Shown here piece after piece: positions 27,230 through 40,139 of a stretch of DNA of 64,000 nucleotides. The notes under the pieces are model-generated. The model saw only the letters and a program-made list of their open reading frames with translations, was not told the origin of the DNA and did not search any database. Position numbers and translations under genes: made by a program. Location of the stretch: the NCBI RefSeq assembly GCF_000003815.2, contig NC_049988.1, positions 5,379,662 through 5,443,661 on the forward strand, written 5' to 3'. Source of the stretch: Branchiostoma floridae (Eukaryota > Chordata > Leptocardii > Amphioxiformes > Branchiostomatidae). Numbering within the stretch: the first letter of the stretch is position 1; every line of letters starts with the position of its first letter.

Positions 27230-28050
27230 TAAAAGGCATAAGAAATTACATTATACTTAGAATAAACGATACAGTGTAAAAATAATTGTAAGAATTACTT
27301 AGCATTGTTATGTGTGTAATGGAGGAATATATGGAAGGTCGTTAGTTGTGGATAATCTGAAATGAGGACGAGACTGTTCCAAAGTCGGGATGTGTACGGA
27401 ATAAAACTGTTTATAAATATTAGTTCTGCTTCAGGGGATGTGAAAATGTACCGAGTTGCGTAGGCGGACCTGGAGCCGGGTTTGAGCTTGTCTTGTTGAC
27501 GGAATGAGTGGTTGGAGGTGGGATGGGACGGAGCCGGTGATAAGTTTGTACAAGGGCATGATGAGGGTTAGGCGATGGTGGTCTCGCCTGGTGGAGAGCC
27601 TGACCCACCCAAGCTCTTACAGTATATCAGAGTACGGCCTCCTTGGCGCTGCGCGTGTAATAACAAGGCGGCCTGCGTGGTACTGAACATGCTCATGTAT
27701 CTTGGAGGTGGCAGTACTCAAAAGGATGGAGGTATAGTCCAGCCAAGGCCGCACCAGGGTGAGGTAAGCCAGTTCCAGCGCTTCCTGTGATAACATTCCT
27801 CCTAGTGTCCAGAGATATCCGAGAACTTTCCTGGCTTTTGCTAGATGTAGTCTGCGCATGCTCAGTCCAGCCAGAAGCCTGATATAAGGTGACACCAAGA
27901 TGCTAGTAGAATGGAACCTGTTCGATGAGCTGGCCTGAGATGTAGATAAGAAGCAGAAGAAGGTAGTACCACTCATATGACTTTACATTTTTCTGGATGC
28001 AGTTCAAGGCCCCATACATTAAACCAGTCGGAAACAAGTATCTAAAGAAA
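27230..28050 (-). mobile_element. 5'-truncated LINE reverse transcriptase C-terminal fragment
   Basis: Read on the minus strand, successive broken frames give DWFNVWGLELHPEKCKVI (about 27970-28020), KARKVLGYLWTLGG and AYLTLVRPWLDYTSILL (about 27700-27830), and YTSRLWNSLV (about 27370-27400). This is the order of motifs at the end of LINE reverse transcriptase (W-x-L-x-x-x-x-K-C, the LGY/LVRP-x-x-[DE]Y region, then a F-x-x-R-x-x-x-L-W-N-x-L terminus). Frameshifts and stops show it is dead. Confidence 0.78.
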
Positions 28051-28914
28051 ATTAGGAATATGTGTAGCATAATACTAAGGCAAACACTTCTTACCATAAT
28101 TTTGTCAGATTTTCAATAACGTTACTCATTTTGAAAAAAATGCTTCCCTTTTAAAGCTATGTCAACAAAAAAAGAACCCGGAGAACCACAACAAAGGCTG
28201 GTTTACAAAGTCCTCTAATATGAAAAGCTCTACAGGAAGTATTCAAAGAACCCCACACCAAATTTACATCAATACAAAACTTCTAGAAATGGTTTGATCC
28301 GTACGTCTAAGAGGCAATTAAAAATACTATCATTATAGGTTTACAACTGCAACAAATGACATACGTAATACTTGGAAACTTATAAATGAACATCTTAAGA
28401 GTGACGTAATTATATTTTATGTTGGTTGTATTGTTTTCTGTGGTGTGTGGCATGGTGTTTATATCGCATACAGAACACATCACATTGACTTGTACTAAAT
28501 GCTTACATAAAAGTAAGATATATATAAATATCAGCTTCTCAGAAGAACGACACCAGTCTGAACACATCCCGTATGAGTATGAAATGTAAGGAGTAAACAG
28601 GTGACGCTGTAGGGAATGGCAACGGCCTCGGCCATGAAGTTTTAATTAGATATTATTTGAAAATGAAAAACCTTTACGCCTCACGCCATTACCATAAATG
28701 CCTTGAAAAATAATAAAATGTAGTAAAGTGCGTAGTACAAGTAAATGTAGTTAAGAGCTCGTAACGTTACGCTTGGCAACATTAGGATTGGCTTTGGCAC
28801 TGGCGCTTCTGTCACTGTTCCTGCCCTCTATATACGAACTGTTAGGTGGTTGATTTCTGTTGCTACTACGTTGCCGTTTGAGTAAATACGTACCGTTATA
28901 GCATTTACATAAAG
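28051..28914. other. AT-rich stretch without recognisable features
   Basis: No splice-bounded coding segment, tandem repeat or transposon end was recognised here. Confidence 0.5.
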
Positions 28915-29221
28915 CTGGGGTCACACCTGCGTATATATTTAAGTCCTTATGAGGCGCGCATGGGAGTATTTGCCTCCACCAAGCTCCACAGGTCGTTGTA
29001 AAAATAATAGAAATTGGACAAACGTAAACAGGTAACATGTCAGACGAGTAAGCTGGGTCGCTAACCATATTTCTCGGTCAGCTAACTCATCTTGCATGTT
29101 ATGTATCTATATTTGTCCAATTTGTACTATTTTGTGCCGCGACCTGTGGAGCCTGGTAGAGACTAAGAGCGTCATACGCACCTCAAACGGACTTGAATAT
29201 ATACGCATGTGTGACCCCACC
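28915..29221. mobile_element. 307-bp fold-back element with imperfect inverted arms of about 120 bp
   Basis: The left arm starts ctggggtcacacctgcgtat and runs through tatttaagtcc, tgaggcgcgcatg, aagctccacaggtcg and aaattggacaaa. The right arm, read inverted, gives gtggggtcacacatgcgtat, tattcaagtcc, tgaggtgcgtatg, aggctccacaggtcg and aaattggacaaa. The loop is about 60 bp. Non-coding MITE/fold-back; superfamily not assigned. Confidence 0.85.
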
Positions 29222-30340
29222 TTAAGGCACATGTAAGACAAGGAGTTGTCGTTTTGTGACGCATAACAGGTTTATCTTGCTTCCACAAGGTACAGGACAG
29301 AATTGTTTGATGTCACTTTCGATAACAAAACGTTTTAGAATAGTGACTGTAACAAACGTTCCAAATGCACCACTGTTCAAATTTCAATGCTTTATTCGTT
29401 TTCTATACAACCCGGCGTATTTTACGACTGCTTTGTACTATGCACATAATCTCCAAGCAGATCAATGAGTGGCCAATTTACTCCTCTGTCGGCTAAACTC
29501 CTTCCCCAGTTTATGATACTATCTTATCCTACGCAAGATCTGCTTGGAGATTACTATTTACAGTAACGTTATGTATATGTTGTAAGATTTATAAGTCTTC
29601 ACCACTGGATATAAGCATATGATTCACAGTATGGTTCATAACCTTTTTCTTTAAAAATTGATGCAGGTGCGGATATCATTCATATAACCACCTTAACATT
29701 GCTAAAGGCAAGGAACACATCGCAAACAAAATGCGGTTACGCGCCATTCTGAGACTAAGATTGCAACAACGCATCTCGAACCTTATCCATTCCCTGTATT
29801 GTCTACTGTGGTTCGCTGAGCACCGTGCGGTGGTTGGGCATTGTAAACAACTGCCTTGTTCCTGTTTTCTTTTATTCATCACATGCCTAAGATACGACAA
29901 TGACGTGGAAACGGCCTGCAAACACAACAGTGAACATTACCTGTTCAGAACATCCACGCCCAACTGTAGTCTCGATACAAACAATGTGGTATGAAATGAG
30001 AAGTGAAACTATCGAATTCGTCATGCTGTGTTGTGTTACCGAAACAGGTTCTGTTTTTCTCGTTGGTGATATTTTTTCCTGCAATTGCAAATGGATATTG
30101 GTATATCTTTAAAACAAAACAGAATGCTTCATGAAAGCTTCACATTTTCCGATCAGAAACACCCAGAGCATCGCATGCAACAGACTAAGTCATTTGCTGA
30201 ACAAGCACATTGACAGAGACATATTTGCCCTGCGATATTGGAAGCTCGCTTGTGTAGCAAAGCAAATATTAGCCACTGCAAAAGGTTCCCCAGCGGAAAT
30301 TTAACTTCTCCTTTTTCAATAAATGTCTGTGTCGACATAA
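29222..30340. other. Intergenic sequence
   Basis: Short overlapping open frames only; no splice-bounded exon or repeat family was recognised. Confidence 0.4.
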
Positions 30341-30354
30341 AAGCAGTGCAAACA

Positions 30355-30558
30355 ATGGAGGAGTATCAATCCAAAAGGAGACAAGGAAATCGCCGCTTTG
30401 GGCCATTAGGAAGGTAAATAGAGCCTTTCTAGTGGAGCGCCGCTTGCAGACGGCAGGTGGTACAAGCCGGGCGGGTTCACATGACGCACGGTCTCACCTG
30501 TTACCGCGCCGGGCAGCGCACCTACACACCGACAACTCTGCCTCTTCTGCCAGACATG
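30355..30558 (+). other. CpG-rich possible first-exon/promoter region
   Basis: An ATG in good context (aacaATGg, 30355) opens 19 codons, MEEYQSKRRQGNRRFGPLGR, ended by donor AGGAAG/gtaaat at 30413. Downstream, a CpG-rich stretch with an acceptor-like cgcttgcag (30450) ends at a strong donor GACATG/gtaagt (30558). The signals are those of transcribed 5' exons, but I could not join them to later coding exons. Confidence 0.3.
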
Positions 30559-30560
30559 GT

Positions 30561-33500
30561 AAGTACGGAGATATAATTTCCATGTCGGAGACTTCATATT
30601 TCTTGTTATTTTGTAAAAGAAAATGTGTCGATTTATTCGTACATTTCCTCCGGACAAACAGACAGACCGACACCGCTTGTTTAGTTCAATCTGCCGAACA
30701 AAAACTGAATGCAACAGTAAAATAGCAATGGCGGCCAGTTATGACATAATTGTTTTCTTTCTGAATCCATGCTTACGAATAAGGTTTTAATCCCAGAATC
30801 TCCGCGATACTATCTTAAATCTGGAGCCTAAATCAGATTTAAGAATTCCTTTCTTATCTTTCACTGATGAGTTTTGTCGTTCAGTAGAAAATTCGAGTTG
30901 ATCATGCGACAGGAACCAATCCTGGTGCGGCAAGGTACACATTCGAGACGAAAGTTTGGTTTACAGTCAGTTTACCCCAGAACATGTCTATGCTACATGT
31001 ATATACCCTACAGTTATCGTAAATAGCGTATTGAATGTAACCTGATGAGCCACGATAGTATGTGTTCACGTACATTTGTAGGACTACTCTAGCTACCATT
31101 CTTGACTACATCCAAATATAACGTTATTTATATTGACAAACAGATGAGCTGACACATTTCGGTCCCTGTGTGCGAGATTTTAACGACGAATCCGGAAATA
31201 ATCTGAAATACAATATGCTTAGTATTTGTTCTGACATCGTAGCATTTGCAAGTATTTCAAAAACAGAAATATCCCCTGGAATGTGAGCTTTTTAAGTCCC
31301 AAGAGTTCAGCCTCGAATAAACTTGGGGACTATTGCACTATTTCTGGGGTAAGTTCCGTTTAATGCGTGACGTCATTTTGTCGGTTAACGTCGGCAATCT
31401 TCGCTTGTGTTCAAAAAGTGGAAATACAAGGGGTGATCAGTAGGTTTGCGGCCTCATTCAGAAATGAGGTGTAAACTCAAATTTCCGGGACTTTTCTGCA
31501 TCAATCTTAATTTTTTTGACAAAAATTCACATCATTATGGTCAATACTTGTGAATTACGTCAACACTGTAGGCGCCATCCAGTAACGTTTAGTGAGGATT
31601 GAGGAAGATAGAAGAGACATGAACAACTGAGCTGCGACCTGAGGTGTGCGGGTCAACTTGTTCTGCTGAAAGTAAGGTACTCACTTCTTCTTTTTTTGTA
31701 TCAAGATGTCTTCGTAGATGTCACTAAACGGTGCATGACACACATAAGCCCTGATCACAGTCCATCCTTGTGTTACTCCTCCGTACATGCATCTACTGGT
31801 TTCAAAATGACGTCGACAGAAAATTTAAGACCTGAATGAATTGAAATTTGGTGGATACTGACATAATACTTTTTAATAATACTTCATACTGATATATAAC
31901 TATGCCCCGAAACTTTAGCTGTACACCTTACCTCTGGTGATGCCCAGAACTTAGTAATCGTCGTACCTGAAAGCCATATTTCCTCTGGTGCTGTGAAATG
32001 TAATAAAAAAAAAAGTCGGTAAATACTTACCAGTTGTTGCGAGTTGAAGTCTAAAAGGTGACTACGAAATCTTTTTATACATGTGGTAACTAAAAGTAGA
32101 AGAAAACGTCACGCTTACAAAAGACCTTGCTGTCACATAGCCATAGTGGACGATGAACTTATTTTGGGTGTTTTGGTTCCAGTAAGTGTTGGGATAAGTG
32201 TTGAGCATTTTGTGCCACTAGCATAGGTGATGTGTGGTGTTCTCATGGATGAAATCATCGACGAATAATGACTAAACTGGCTGATATTGAGAGTTTCTAT
32301 GTGGAAAGTAAAATGTTTTAAAGTAAGCAGCAAATGGTTAAGAAATACTAATCTAAGAGCGCTGTACAATTGTAGCCGTTGTGTCCAGAAGTTATGCCGT
32401 CGTGAATGCTATATGCATATTTTTCTATTTTATCCATGGCAAACCAATTCCCTGCTGCATTACCTTACACGGCTCATTGAATGGTATTTAGTGCCGTGAA
32501 CAAAAGAGTTCTTTATACAGGATTTCTAATGGCGAGGCAGCTATTGTCCAAGGTCCGGAAAGATGTTGGCGTTTTGAGAAAAAGTGTGCTCAAAAAGTAA
32601 CTATTCACTACTCGCAGACATACGTTTCGGTCTCATTTACCACGTAAGTACCAGTAAGGAAGGCATGTTATTGTCATCCATGCATCCTGCCCTTACCTCT
32701 TATGTTGTAAAGGTAATAGCGTACGGCCTTTGTGCCTTTCTTGGTATCGAACGATCATAGAAGATAAAAGTACGCCTCCGCTACCAATTACGTGGATCAG
32801 GCTTTGACTGAACTTCTGTGGGGAGAACGCTGTTTGACATGGGCATGCTTCATTTTCCTTCAGACTCGCCGCCTCGCCAGGAATATTCCGCATCAAACCC
32901 GAGTTCGGAAACCTCAAACAAAGATCTACTCCTTTAGTCTAATTCTATCTTACATGGCAACACTAATTTTATAAATTACCTTCAAATAGTCATGATATAT
33001 GAATGCCGATGTTACATTTTAACAAACTTAAGTTACACTTGTCACACGTATGAAATCCCCGTCATCCACCACTAAAATGATGGCACTTTTGCCTTAAGCA
33101 TGTCAGCTATACCCTTTTGGCATAATTGGTACCTGATAATGTTCCACCTGCCCTAAATTATAAATGGCACATGCCTCTAAGTCCTACTATGGAAACCGCT
33201 GGGAATATCATGTTGTACAATTTTCTAAACTACCAACATGTCTAAGTCATGGAAATCCACAACGAAAACAATACCTCCTTTTGGCAATGATAGGCCAGGA
33301 ATCAGGGAGATATCCGTAGAATGTTAATTTAGTTCTGCGGACATTACATTACATCATGAATAACATTTGTATGTGCAAAATATTCAGTAAAATGCAGTAA
33401 AACGTAATCATCGTTGCATGCCAATTATTCGAAACAGGGATTCATTAGGGTCAAATGATGCATGTGAGTGATCAATGAAGAGAAGGTGAGATTCTATAGA

Positions 33501-33872
33501 GTCGATAAATAAAGCTTTATAGTTAAATCAGCAATAATCTTGAAGTTTAACATTACACATTGCATTGCTTTATTATGTGCTAAATAAGAAAACATAATTT
33601 AAACAGATAATGCAGACACGGACATTGATTCTTATATTTTCCTTGTACCAGGCTTCCATAGCCGGGAGGCACCAGCCATTTGGGTAGCCTGATTTTTGCA
33701 CCTAGGCTCTGTCCCAGCTGAAGGACATTCGTCAATGAATATCAAAACCTTCTCTATTCAATTCCCATTTAAGGGCGTTTCTTCAAACTTTATAAAAGAA
33801 CGACTTCTTCATTTGCATAACGAAAGCCGTTCTATCGTTGTTTTTAAACCAATTTGTAAAAGGCACTTTTGA
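30561..33872. other. Intergenic sequence
   Basis: About 3.3 kb of mixed-composition DNA with no domain-bearing frame, no clear TIR pair and no tandem array visible by eye. Confidence 0.4.
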
Positions 33873-33934
33873 ACACATAGGCCTCTTAAAAAGAGTGTTT
33901 TATACACATAGGCCTCTTAAAAAGAGTGTTTTAT
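33873..33934 (+). repeat. Tandem duplication, 2 x 31 bp
   Basis: acacataggcctcttaaaaa plus gagtgttttat occurs twice back to back (33873-33903, 33904-33934) without mismatch. Confidence 0.95.
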
Positions 33935-34289
33935 ATACTCAGAATGTTTCAGTGTTTGGCTGTAATCGGAGAAGTTGTAAATATTTGTGTAGGAAATTAT
34001 AGTTGGATCTCCATGATATTTAGTGGATGGGTAGTGGCCGCAGAAAGGAAAGTTCGATAATGAGCCTCCTAACGACGAGTTGTGGTACTGCTGCTGAGGT
34101 TCAATTTTTTTAGTTTACTTTTTTGTAAGTGATATAAGTTTATGATTTTTAAGTAGTGGATAGCTCTAGGGAATGAGTGTAAATAGTGTAAGTTTTACCT
34201 CCCTAGCAGCTTGTTGAGAACTACAGTGGGAATTTGTGTTGGATACTGCAATGAAAAGAAGCCTGCTGGCCGATTTGAGCTTCTCGTGA

Positions 34290-34375
34290 ATAAGTTCAGT
34301 TCAGTTCAGACAGAGACCAATTTCCTTGGTGGCGTGAATAAATAAAGGTTTAAACAAACAAACAAACAAATACTT
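34290..34375 (+). mobile_element. LINE/SINE 3' tail
   Basis: gttcagttcagacagagacc, then gtgaataaataaaggttt and a (aaac)n run. This is the AT-rich simple-repeat terminus typical of CR1/L2-like retroposons. No coding part is attached. Confidence 0.5.
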
Positions 34376-34588
34376 TGGACGAGAATAGCTCAAGCATAGG
34401 TTGATGGATTTTACTGTGTTTGAAAGGTAGATAGTTTAGGTGATAGTTTACATAATAACATGTGTTTTTTAATGCAAGACTCTGACAGTGATGTGCCCGT
34501 GAGGCTCCCCAGGCTGCCCTGAGCCTGACCCCAGGCGTCTGGAACGTCCAGAAGTGACATCATACGATGGGGATCAGTCCATTTTTAC

Positions 34589-35345
34589 CTTCACCAAGAA
34601 GGTTATGTTTTGAAAACCGTTTGTATTTATCTATGTTTGTATGTTTAAGACCAGCATAACTCAAGAACGCCTATATGGGCTGTATTGATATACGGTTTGT
34701 GGGTAGGTTTTGGTGAGACCTAGAAACAATCATGTTATTGCAGCGGAAATTCCGGGTTTGATATTTTGAGTTCTGGACATGATGCGGCTATGATTTTTGA
34801 GTGGTAGGCAGCTCTTTATGCCGAGAGTAATGGTATAGCTGCTTGTTTTGGAACTAGCTGCAGGACAGGTTTAGTGTCAGACTTTGACAAGGAATAACTC
34901 AAGAAGGGGTTGACGAGTTTTGGTAGGCAGATAGCTTAAGTGATGCCCCATATGATTACATCTCAACTATTCAAATTGCAATCTAATTTGCATGATTGAT
35001 TACGAAATTGTCTAAACACGCTCAGTTCAATCATAGGACCATTGCAACATGTGACATTTGTGACTGAGAAAGAGAAGAATATTTATAGATAGATAGATAT
35101 CATGAAAAATAAAGACCTAATTTGCATAATTGATGAGAAAATGCCATGTGTTAATGTCATTGTGGTAAATGACTGGAACTTCTTACTTGTAGCATTTGGA
35201 AGTTATGTACACGTGAAAATCGTTGAACATTAATTATGCAAATGAGCTCCTCGTTTGCATACATTATCAGAAAAGGCGATAAAACTCTTCTTAGCATAGA
35301 TTGTGTACGTCTGTTGTTTGGTGGAGGAGATGATCAAATGATATA
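34589..35345 (+). repeat. Octamer-bearing dispersed repeat, copy 3 (CTTCG subfamily)
   Basis: Starts 'caccaagaaggttatgtttt', followed by 'accagcataactcaagaacg', 'ggacatgatgcggctatgat', 'ataactcaagaaggggttga', 'tttgcataattgatgag' and 'attatgcaaatgag'. At 35345-35372 the inverted right end of another copy (ctagaattccacgaaacaca, then taccttcgcc) begins. Confidence 0.75.
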
Positions 35346-35379
35346 ACTAGAATTCCACGAAACACATACCTTCGCCAAA

Positions 35380-36745
35380 CAATCGAGGCTTATTATGGCC
35401 CTTATCAAAGATTTTAAGGTTCTAAACATGTATTAGGTACTTACGGTGAAGAGGTATTTTCCCCCTTATTTTGTTCATCCTTACTTGGCATGGAAAAGTG
35501 AAAGCGTGGTGGTTTGGCTTTGTTTATGAATAGGCTTTAATCACTTTGACCCTGGAAGTCAGTTGCAAATGGGATGGACAAAGGGTAATTTTCAACTGCT
35601 ATATGCGCAGCTTCATGCAGCCGTTTACTTCTGGTAGTTACTTAATACATTAATGAGACCTCAAACAGGAACAACTGTTTTTCCTGGTGATAATGAGACT
35701 GGGAAAAAGATTAGTGGCCCTTCTCACCCGCAAACAAATAAACATTGTGGCAGGCAAAATAACAAAACCTAGGGCAAATCTGTCATCAAGTGCAGCCATC
35801 TGCCAAACAGCCGCTACGCAAAAGCTAAGAGTTATCAAAAAAATAGGTCAACATCTGAGGTTAAATTGGTACATTCCTATTCTACATTAATTGCTTAAAT
35901 GATGCCCAGATTTAAAAACAATACATTTCAGGATTTTAATCATCATCATCATCATCATGGCAGGGTGTTGTCGCTCTCTTTGAGGAACCCCTCCCTTGAA
36001 CTGTTCCAGACTCTTCTGGATTTTAATCATGACCTAACATATGTTCATACCAAAAGTTATACAAAATAACCAACCCCTGCTACAACTTCGAGTTATACTA
36101 CAAAAATGTAACAACAAGACTTAGTGCAGATAACAGAATAATGATGTTTATTACGACTTGTATTGCCAATAGCAACATCGATGACGTCATGCACATCTAA
36201 GAAACGAGTTAGGCTCCGCCATATTATATCCACCACCTTGAATTTTTAAAACTACTTTTTTGGCAACAAATAATCACAAAGGGCAAGGGAAATAGATTAA
36301 ATTCATTCATTTAGATGTTTTTTAATGAAAAAATACCAGGTAGTTACAAATTTTAAGGGATAATTAGCTCGTTATTCTTGATCTGGCTATACGGTCCGCC
36401 ATCTTGGATTTTGGGCTGATGACGTCATCAAATTAGCATAATTCATGCATATATAATAATGAAAGATATGCTAAATAATATAAGATTTTATTTATGTAAC
36501 AAAATACCAGTAATATAGCAAATAAATGTAAAAAAAATACATTGTTAGAACCAAAAATAGTGATTTTTGGCAAAACTGCCTGTCAGCAAACGGTTGCCAT
36601 GGCAACACGAAAAAATGGAAAATTTGTCAAACTGCCTAAATTGTTGCCAACAATATTCTAGGAAAACTCACCAAATTTGGTGGCTTTAGCGTAAGGCGTT
36701 CTGGCGTTATAGGACATCGAAGTTGGCGCGGGCCTCAAAAGCCCC
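35380..36745. other. Intergenic repeat-rich sequence
   Basis: Contains a (CAT)n run at 35940-35958. From about 36200 to 36745 there is a non-coding repeat-like block (ccgccatcttggattttggg, gttgccatggcaacac, ggaaaactcaccaaatttgg, a run of C near 36740). No coding signal. Confidence 0.45.
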
Positions 36746-36749
36746 CCCC

Positions 36750-37255
36750 CCCGGTCTGAATAGGGTTAAAATACTGTACCTTCCACATTTTAACACCAGC
36801 TTTGACCCTCCGCTGCAGTACCACAACTTGTCGCCAGAACGCCCAATATCGAACTTGACCCTCATTTCCCTTAAATAACTACCAAATATAGTGCAATTCG
36901 ATTCACACCGTCAAAAGTTATCTTGTCCGCAAATACACACACGCACACACTCACCCCGCTGCACTCACGACAAAAAGTGCCAGAAGTACCGTTTTCGTAA
37001 AAACCTTGGTATACGCAACCGCTACTCAAAAACCAAATATCGTGACATTCCATTCACAGCTGCTCAAGTTATCTGAGATTGACCTATAACAGTTATATGT
37101 GGACATACAAAAACTTTCTGCCCAAAACATAACCTTCTTGGCGAAGGTAATGAGAATGAGAACCTTATTTGCATTATTAATGATAAACACAATTAATGCT
37201 GCAGTTGTGAAAGAATCATTTAGCGAAGGTGTGGGGTCGTGGAACTCTAGCCTTG
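36750..37255. repeat. Octamer-bearing dispersed repeat, copy 4 (rearranged)
   Basis: Pieces of two orientations: minus-type blocks to about 37080, then a left-end-like ttcttggcgaaggtaatgag at 37136 and a right end 'gcgaaggtgtggggtcgtgg' plus 'aactctag' at 37222-37250. Confidence 0.55.
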
Positions 37256-37699
37256 CTTATGGTAATAATCACTTTGCCATCATAGGTACCGTACCTCCGT
37301 ATACAAGCATGCATGGGGCCCCCGGGCACATGGAGAAACTCTGCATTGGCTGGATCTGATTCCTGTCACCTTTCTGGGACCTTTTTTTTTTTTTCACCAA
37401 TAATTCCGAACTTCCGTATAGTGTATCCGTCGTACCTAATATTCAATTGCCAATAGTTGCTGAAATTGCGGAAGAAATGACCTGTGGCAAACACACTAAC
37501 ATGCTGCAAACATTTTCAAAGTTTCTACTTATTAAGTATCTACATAGACCTCAACGCAGGTCATATAGCAAAACCTTTGGTTAACTATTTAGTTTTACCA
37601 CATTTTGTGGAAGGATTGACATAACAGGTGACTTTCACCTTTATAAGATGTCAACCCGGAGACCAGACTGTAAGGTTTGACCCACTCACATAAGGAGTA

Positions 37700-37942
37700 C
37701 CCCTACTCTTTTTGACAAGTGTTGTGGGTTCTTTAACGTGCTTGTGGTGTGCCTCTCCTCAAACCGAAGGATGGCCCTACCCGAACCTAGGTACTCAAGT
37801 ACACCTGAGCGAAGTGAGGAAAGTCGTGTTCCTTTCCCAACGTCACCGCATCGGGGCACAACAGCGGTTTTGAACCCTAGACCCCTGGGGTTTGCTGTTG
37901 GGCCAAACACCTTACAGATTGCGCCACACGATGCCACATTTT
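37700..37942 (-). mobile_element. Third copy of the tRNA-SINE, minus strand, 3'-truncated
   Basis: On the minus strand: A-box remnant (tggcgcaatctg), B box ggttcaaaacc near 37870, then gtgccccgatgcggtgacg, tttcctcacttcgctcagg and cgttaaagaacccacaac. These correspond to the SINE at 26536-27023. Confidence 0.75.
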
Positions 37943-38306
37943 TTCTAGAACAAGTGAAGTAAATATGCGGTCTACAGTTCCATAACTGGACTTTGTCACT
38001 TACTGATAAGTTGTTCTAGATGTAATATTGGCTATGCATATTTTCCAGTGACATTCTGCTATTCTTTCAAAATGCTATTTTGTCAGATTTTGTTTGAAGT
38101 CAATACACATCAAAATACATTTCGAAAGCTTGCTTTGCTAGTTAACGTTATATCTATATGTAAAATATAACACCCGCTGATTTACTAAAATCTCTTAGGT
38201 GAAAAATGTTCTACTTTTCTTTGTGATGACGAAGACAGTGATGATACAACCCTATCTATGATGATGGTGATGAAATGTTCATTTCCTCACGTCTCTTCAA
38301 TCTTAA

Positions 38307-38637
38307 GCTAAGGGCATTACCCGCCGTACGTGCAAATACGTGTTGTCTACGTGCCAAAACGTGGGCAATCTTTTGGGATCCTTAAGTGCATGGGAAGTAC
38401 CGTCCCGTACGAACTCGTAGGGAATCCGACGGATTTGGATCACGCAGACACGCCGTAGAACTTAATGTGCAGGCAGAACTTTGTGTGCCATCTGGCTGCG
38501 GATTCGCCCCCGTACGTGCCAGTACGGGCGACGCGCCTGCCCTGTACAGCCTGAACGTTTTCATAAATACGTGGCGGACGTGGCCTCCCCCAAAAACGTA
38601 CGGACAAATTGCACGTGCGGTGGTTTGTGCCCTTAGC
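38307..38637. mobile_element. TTAA-flanked MITE (331 bp) with TIRs
   Basis: Inverted ends GCTAAGGGCA and TGCCCTTAGC are perfect and continue imperfectly (ccgccgtacgtgcaaatacg against an inverted accgcacgtgcaatttgtc). TTAA stands on both sides (38303-38306, 38638-38641). The flank suits a piggyBac-type MITE. A PIF/Harbinger origin is possible because the ends begin near GGGCA. Interior is rich in cgtacg words and non-coding. Confidence 0.65.
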
Positions 38638-39087
38638 TTAACTGTCTCCATGTCTCAGCGTGCCACATCCCTGCCCAGACAGGCCGAGCCTGGCGAGCAA
38701 AGCTGTGTCTAAACTTAACGTTTTGTTCGTTCGGCTCGCGTTATCTTGGCATGGGCTATCGTAGCAATGGAGGTAAGGGACACTGTATGATGGTGCACTA
38801 GTTCTGTTTAATTTAGAGATTTCATTGTATCTAAATCTGTGAATGAACTGTTCCATGCCCTATTTTTGCATATTTAAGTTATTGCCCTGCAGACCAAATA
38901 ACAGAGGTGGGAAAGACATGAGAAAGTGCTGAAACACACGCTGACTTCACTCCTTTAGAGTCAAGTAATGACGAGATAACCAAAGTAAATGCAGTGTAAA
39001 TGCAATTGTAAGACGATTTCCTTTTCTGTTGAATTCATAGCACGTGGAATTAGTGACTGTGTGCCCTACAAGAACAACAATTTAAAA

Positions 39088-39692
39088 CAAACTTTCCACG
39101 AATCCGTACCTTCGCCATGATAACTAGTTTATTGATTGTGCTTGTCATCAATTATACAAATAAGTTCCTCATTTGATAAATTGATAATCTCCTTCACCCG
39201 GATAACACACGTACATATGTTCAGAAAAATACTGTAATCAAATTTTCTTATGATATAAGCAAATGAGGTCCTCATTTGCATAATGCATGCTCAATAATGT
39301 TTACCTGTACATTACTTCCAATATCACAAGTAAGAAATTCCGGTAATGTACCAAAGTGTTTTTTGCACTTTCTTGATATTTATCCATCAACATCCTTCTT
39401 TTTCTCACTTACAAATATCACATATCGCATTAGTCTCAAAATTATAATGATCCGTTCATCCCTTCTTGAGTTATCATTCTTCAAAGTGAAACATTAAACC
39501 GGCTCCTGCAGTTTTAAAAAAAACGACAGTAGCCCCAAACAAACACCACTTACTCAATGCTCAAGAGCTATCTACCACTTAAAGACCCACCCACGCACCA
39601 AATATCAACACAAGGCATCCTGGAGTTATGCTAGGCAACTAGACACACTCGTACACATAAACGCTACCGAAATCATAACCTTCTGGCGAAGG
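39088..39692 (-). repeat. Octamer-bearing dispersed repeat, copy 5
   Basis: The inverted right end 'ttccacgaatccgtaccttc' at about 39095 and inverted left end 'cataaccttctggcgaaggt' at about 39690 bracket the family's blocks. These include aatgaggtcctcatttgcat (39262-39281) and cttgagttatcattcttcaa. Confidence 0.75.
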
Positions 39693-40139
39693 TAGAAATA
39701 AAAATGAGAATAACCGTTGTAAAAATGTTGAAAGTGAAAAGGGACAAGAGGACTAGGGCCTTTCCTCAAACTATAAATCACCCTCAAAAAAGACTTTCAT
39801 TTTTTTGCAAGACTTTCTAGCGAGGGCAGGTCAACGACAATTACTACGGTGTGAATAGCCCGAATGAGTGGCGGGCCATTCTCACCCTGTTTATCATGCA
39901 AATGTCATAAACACACACCAAGCAGGCACTGTGCGGGAGTTCACACAAACAGTTCATCTATATAACATCCCTGTTCTATTTATAACGGTTACAAAAGTTT
40001 ACTTGATGACCAAAAGGTGAAGAGACTAGAGAGATCTTTACGACTTGAGATTTTGAAATGATGGACCTGCAACAATATGTCTCGTATTATCACGCGCTTT
40101 GTCACTTGAGTTGTATTAGCACACATATATACATAGTAA

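Noticed and set aside
28751-29068. 105-codon minus-strand frame
   Set aside because: Overlaps one arm of the fold-back element; frame is incidental.
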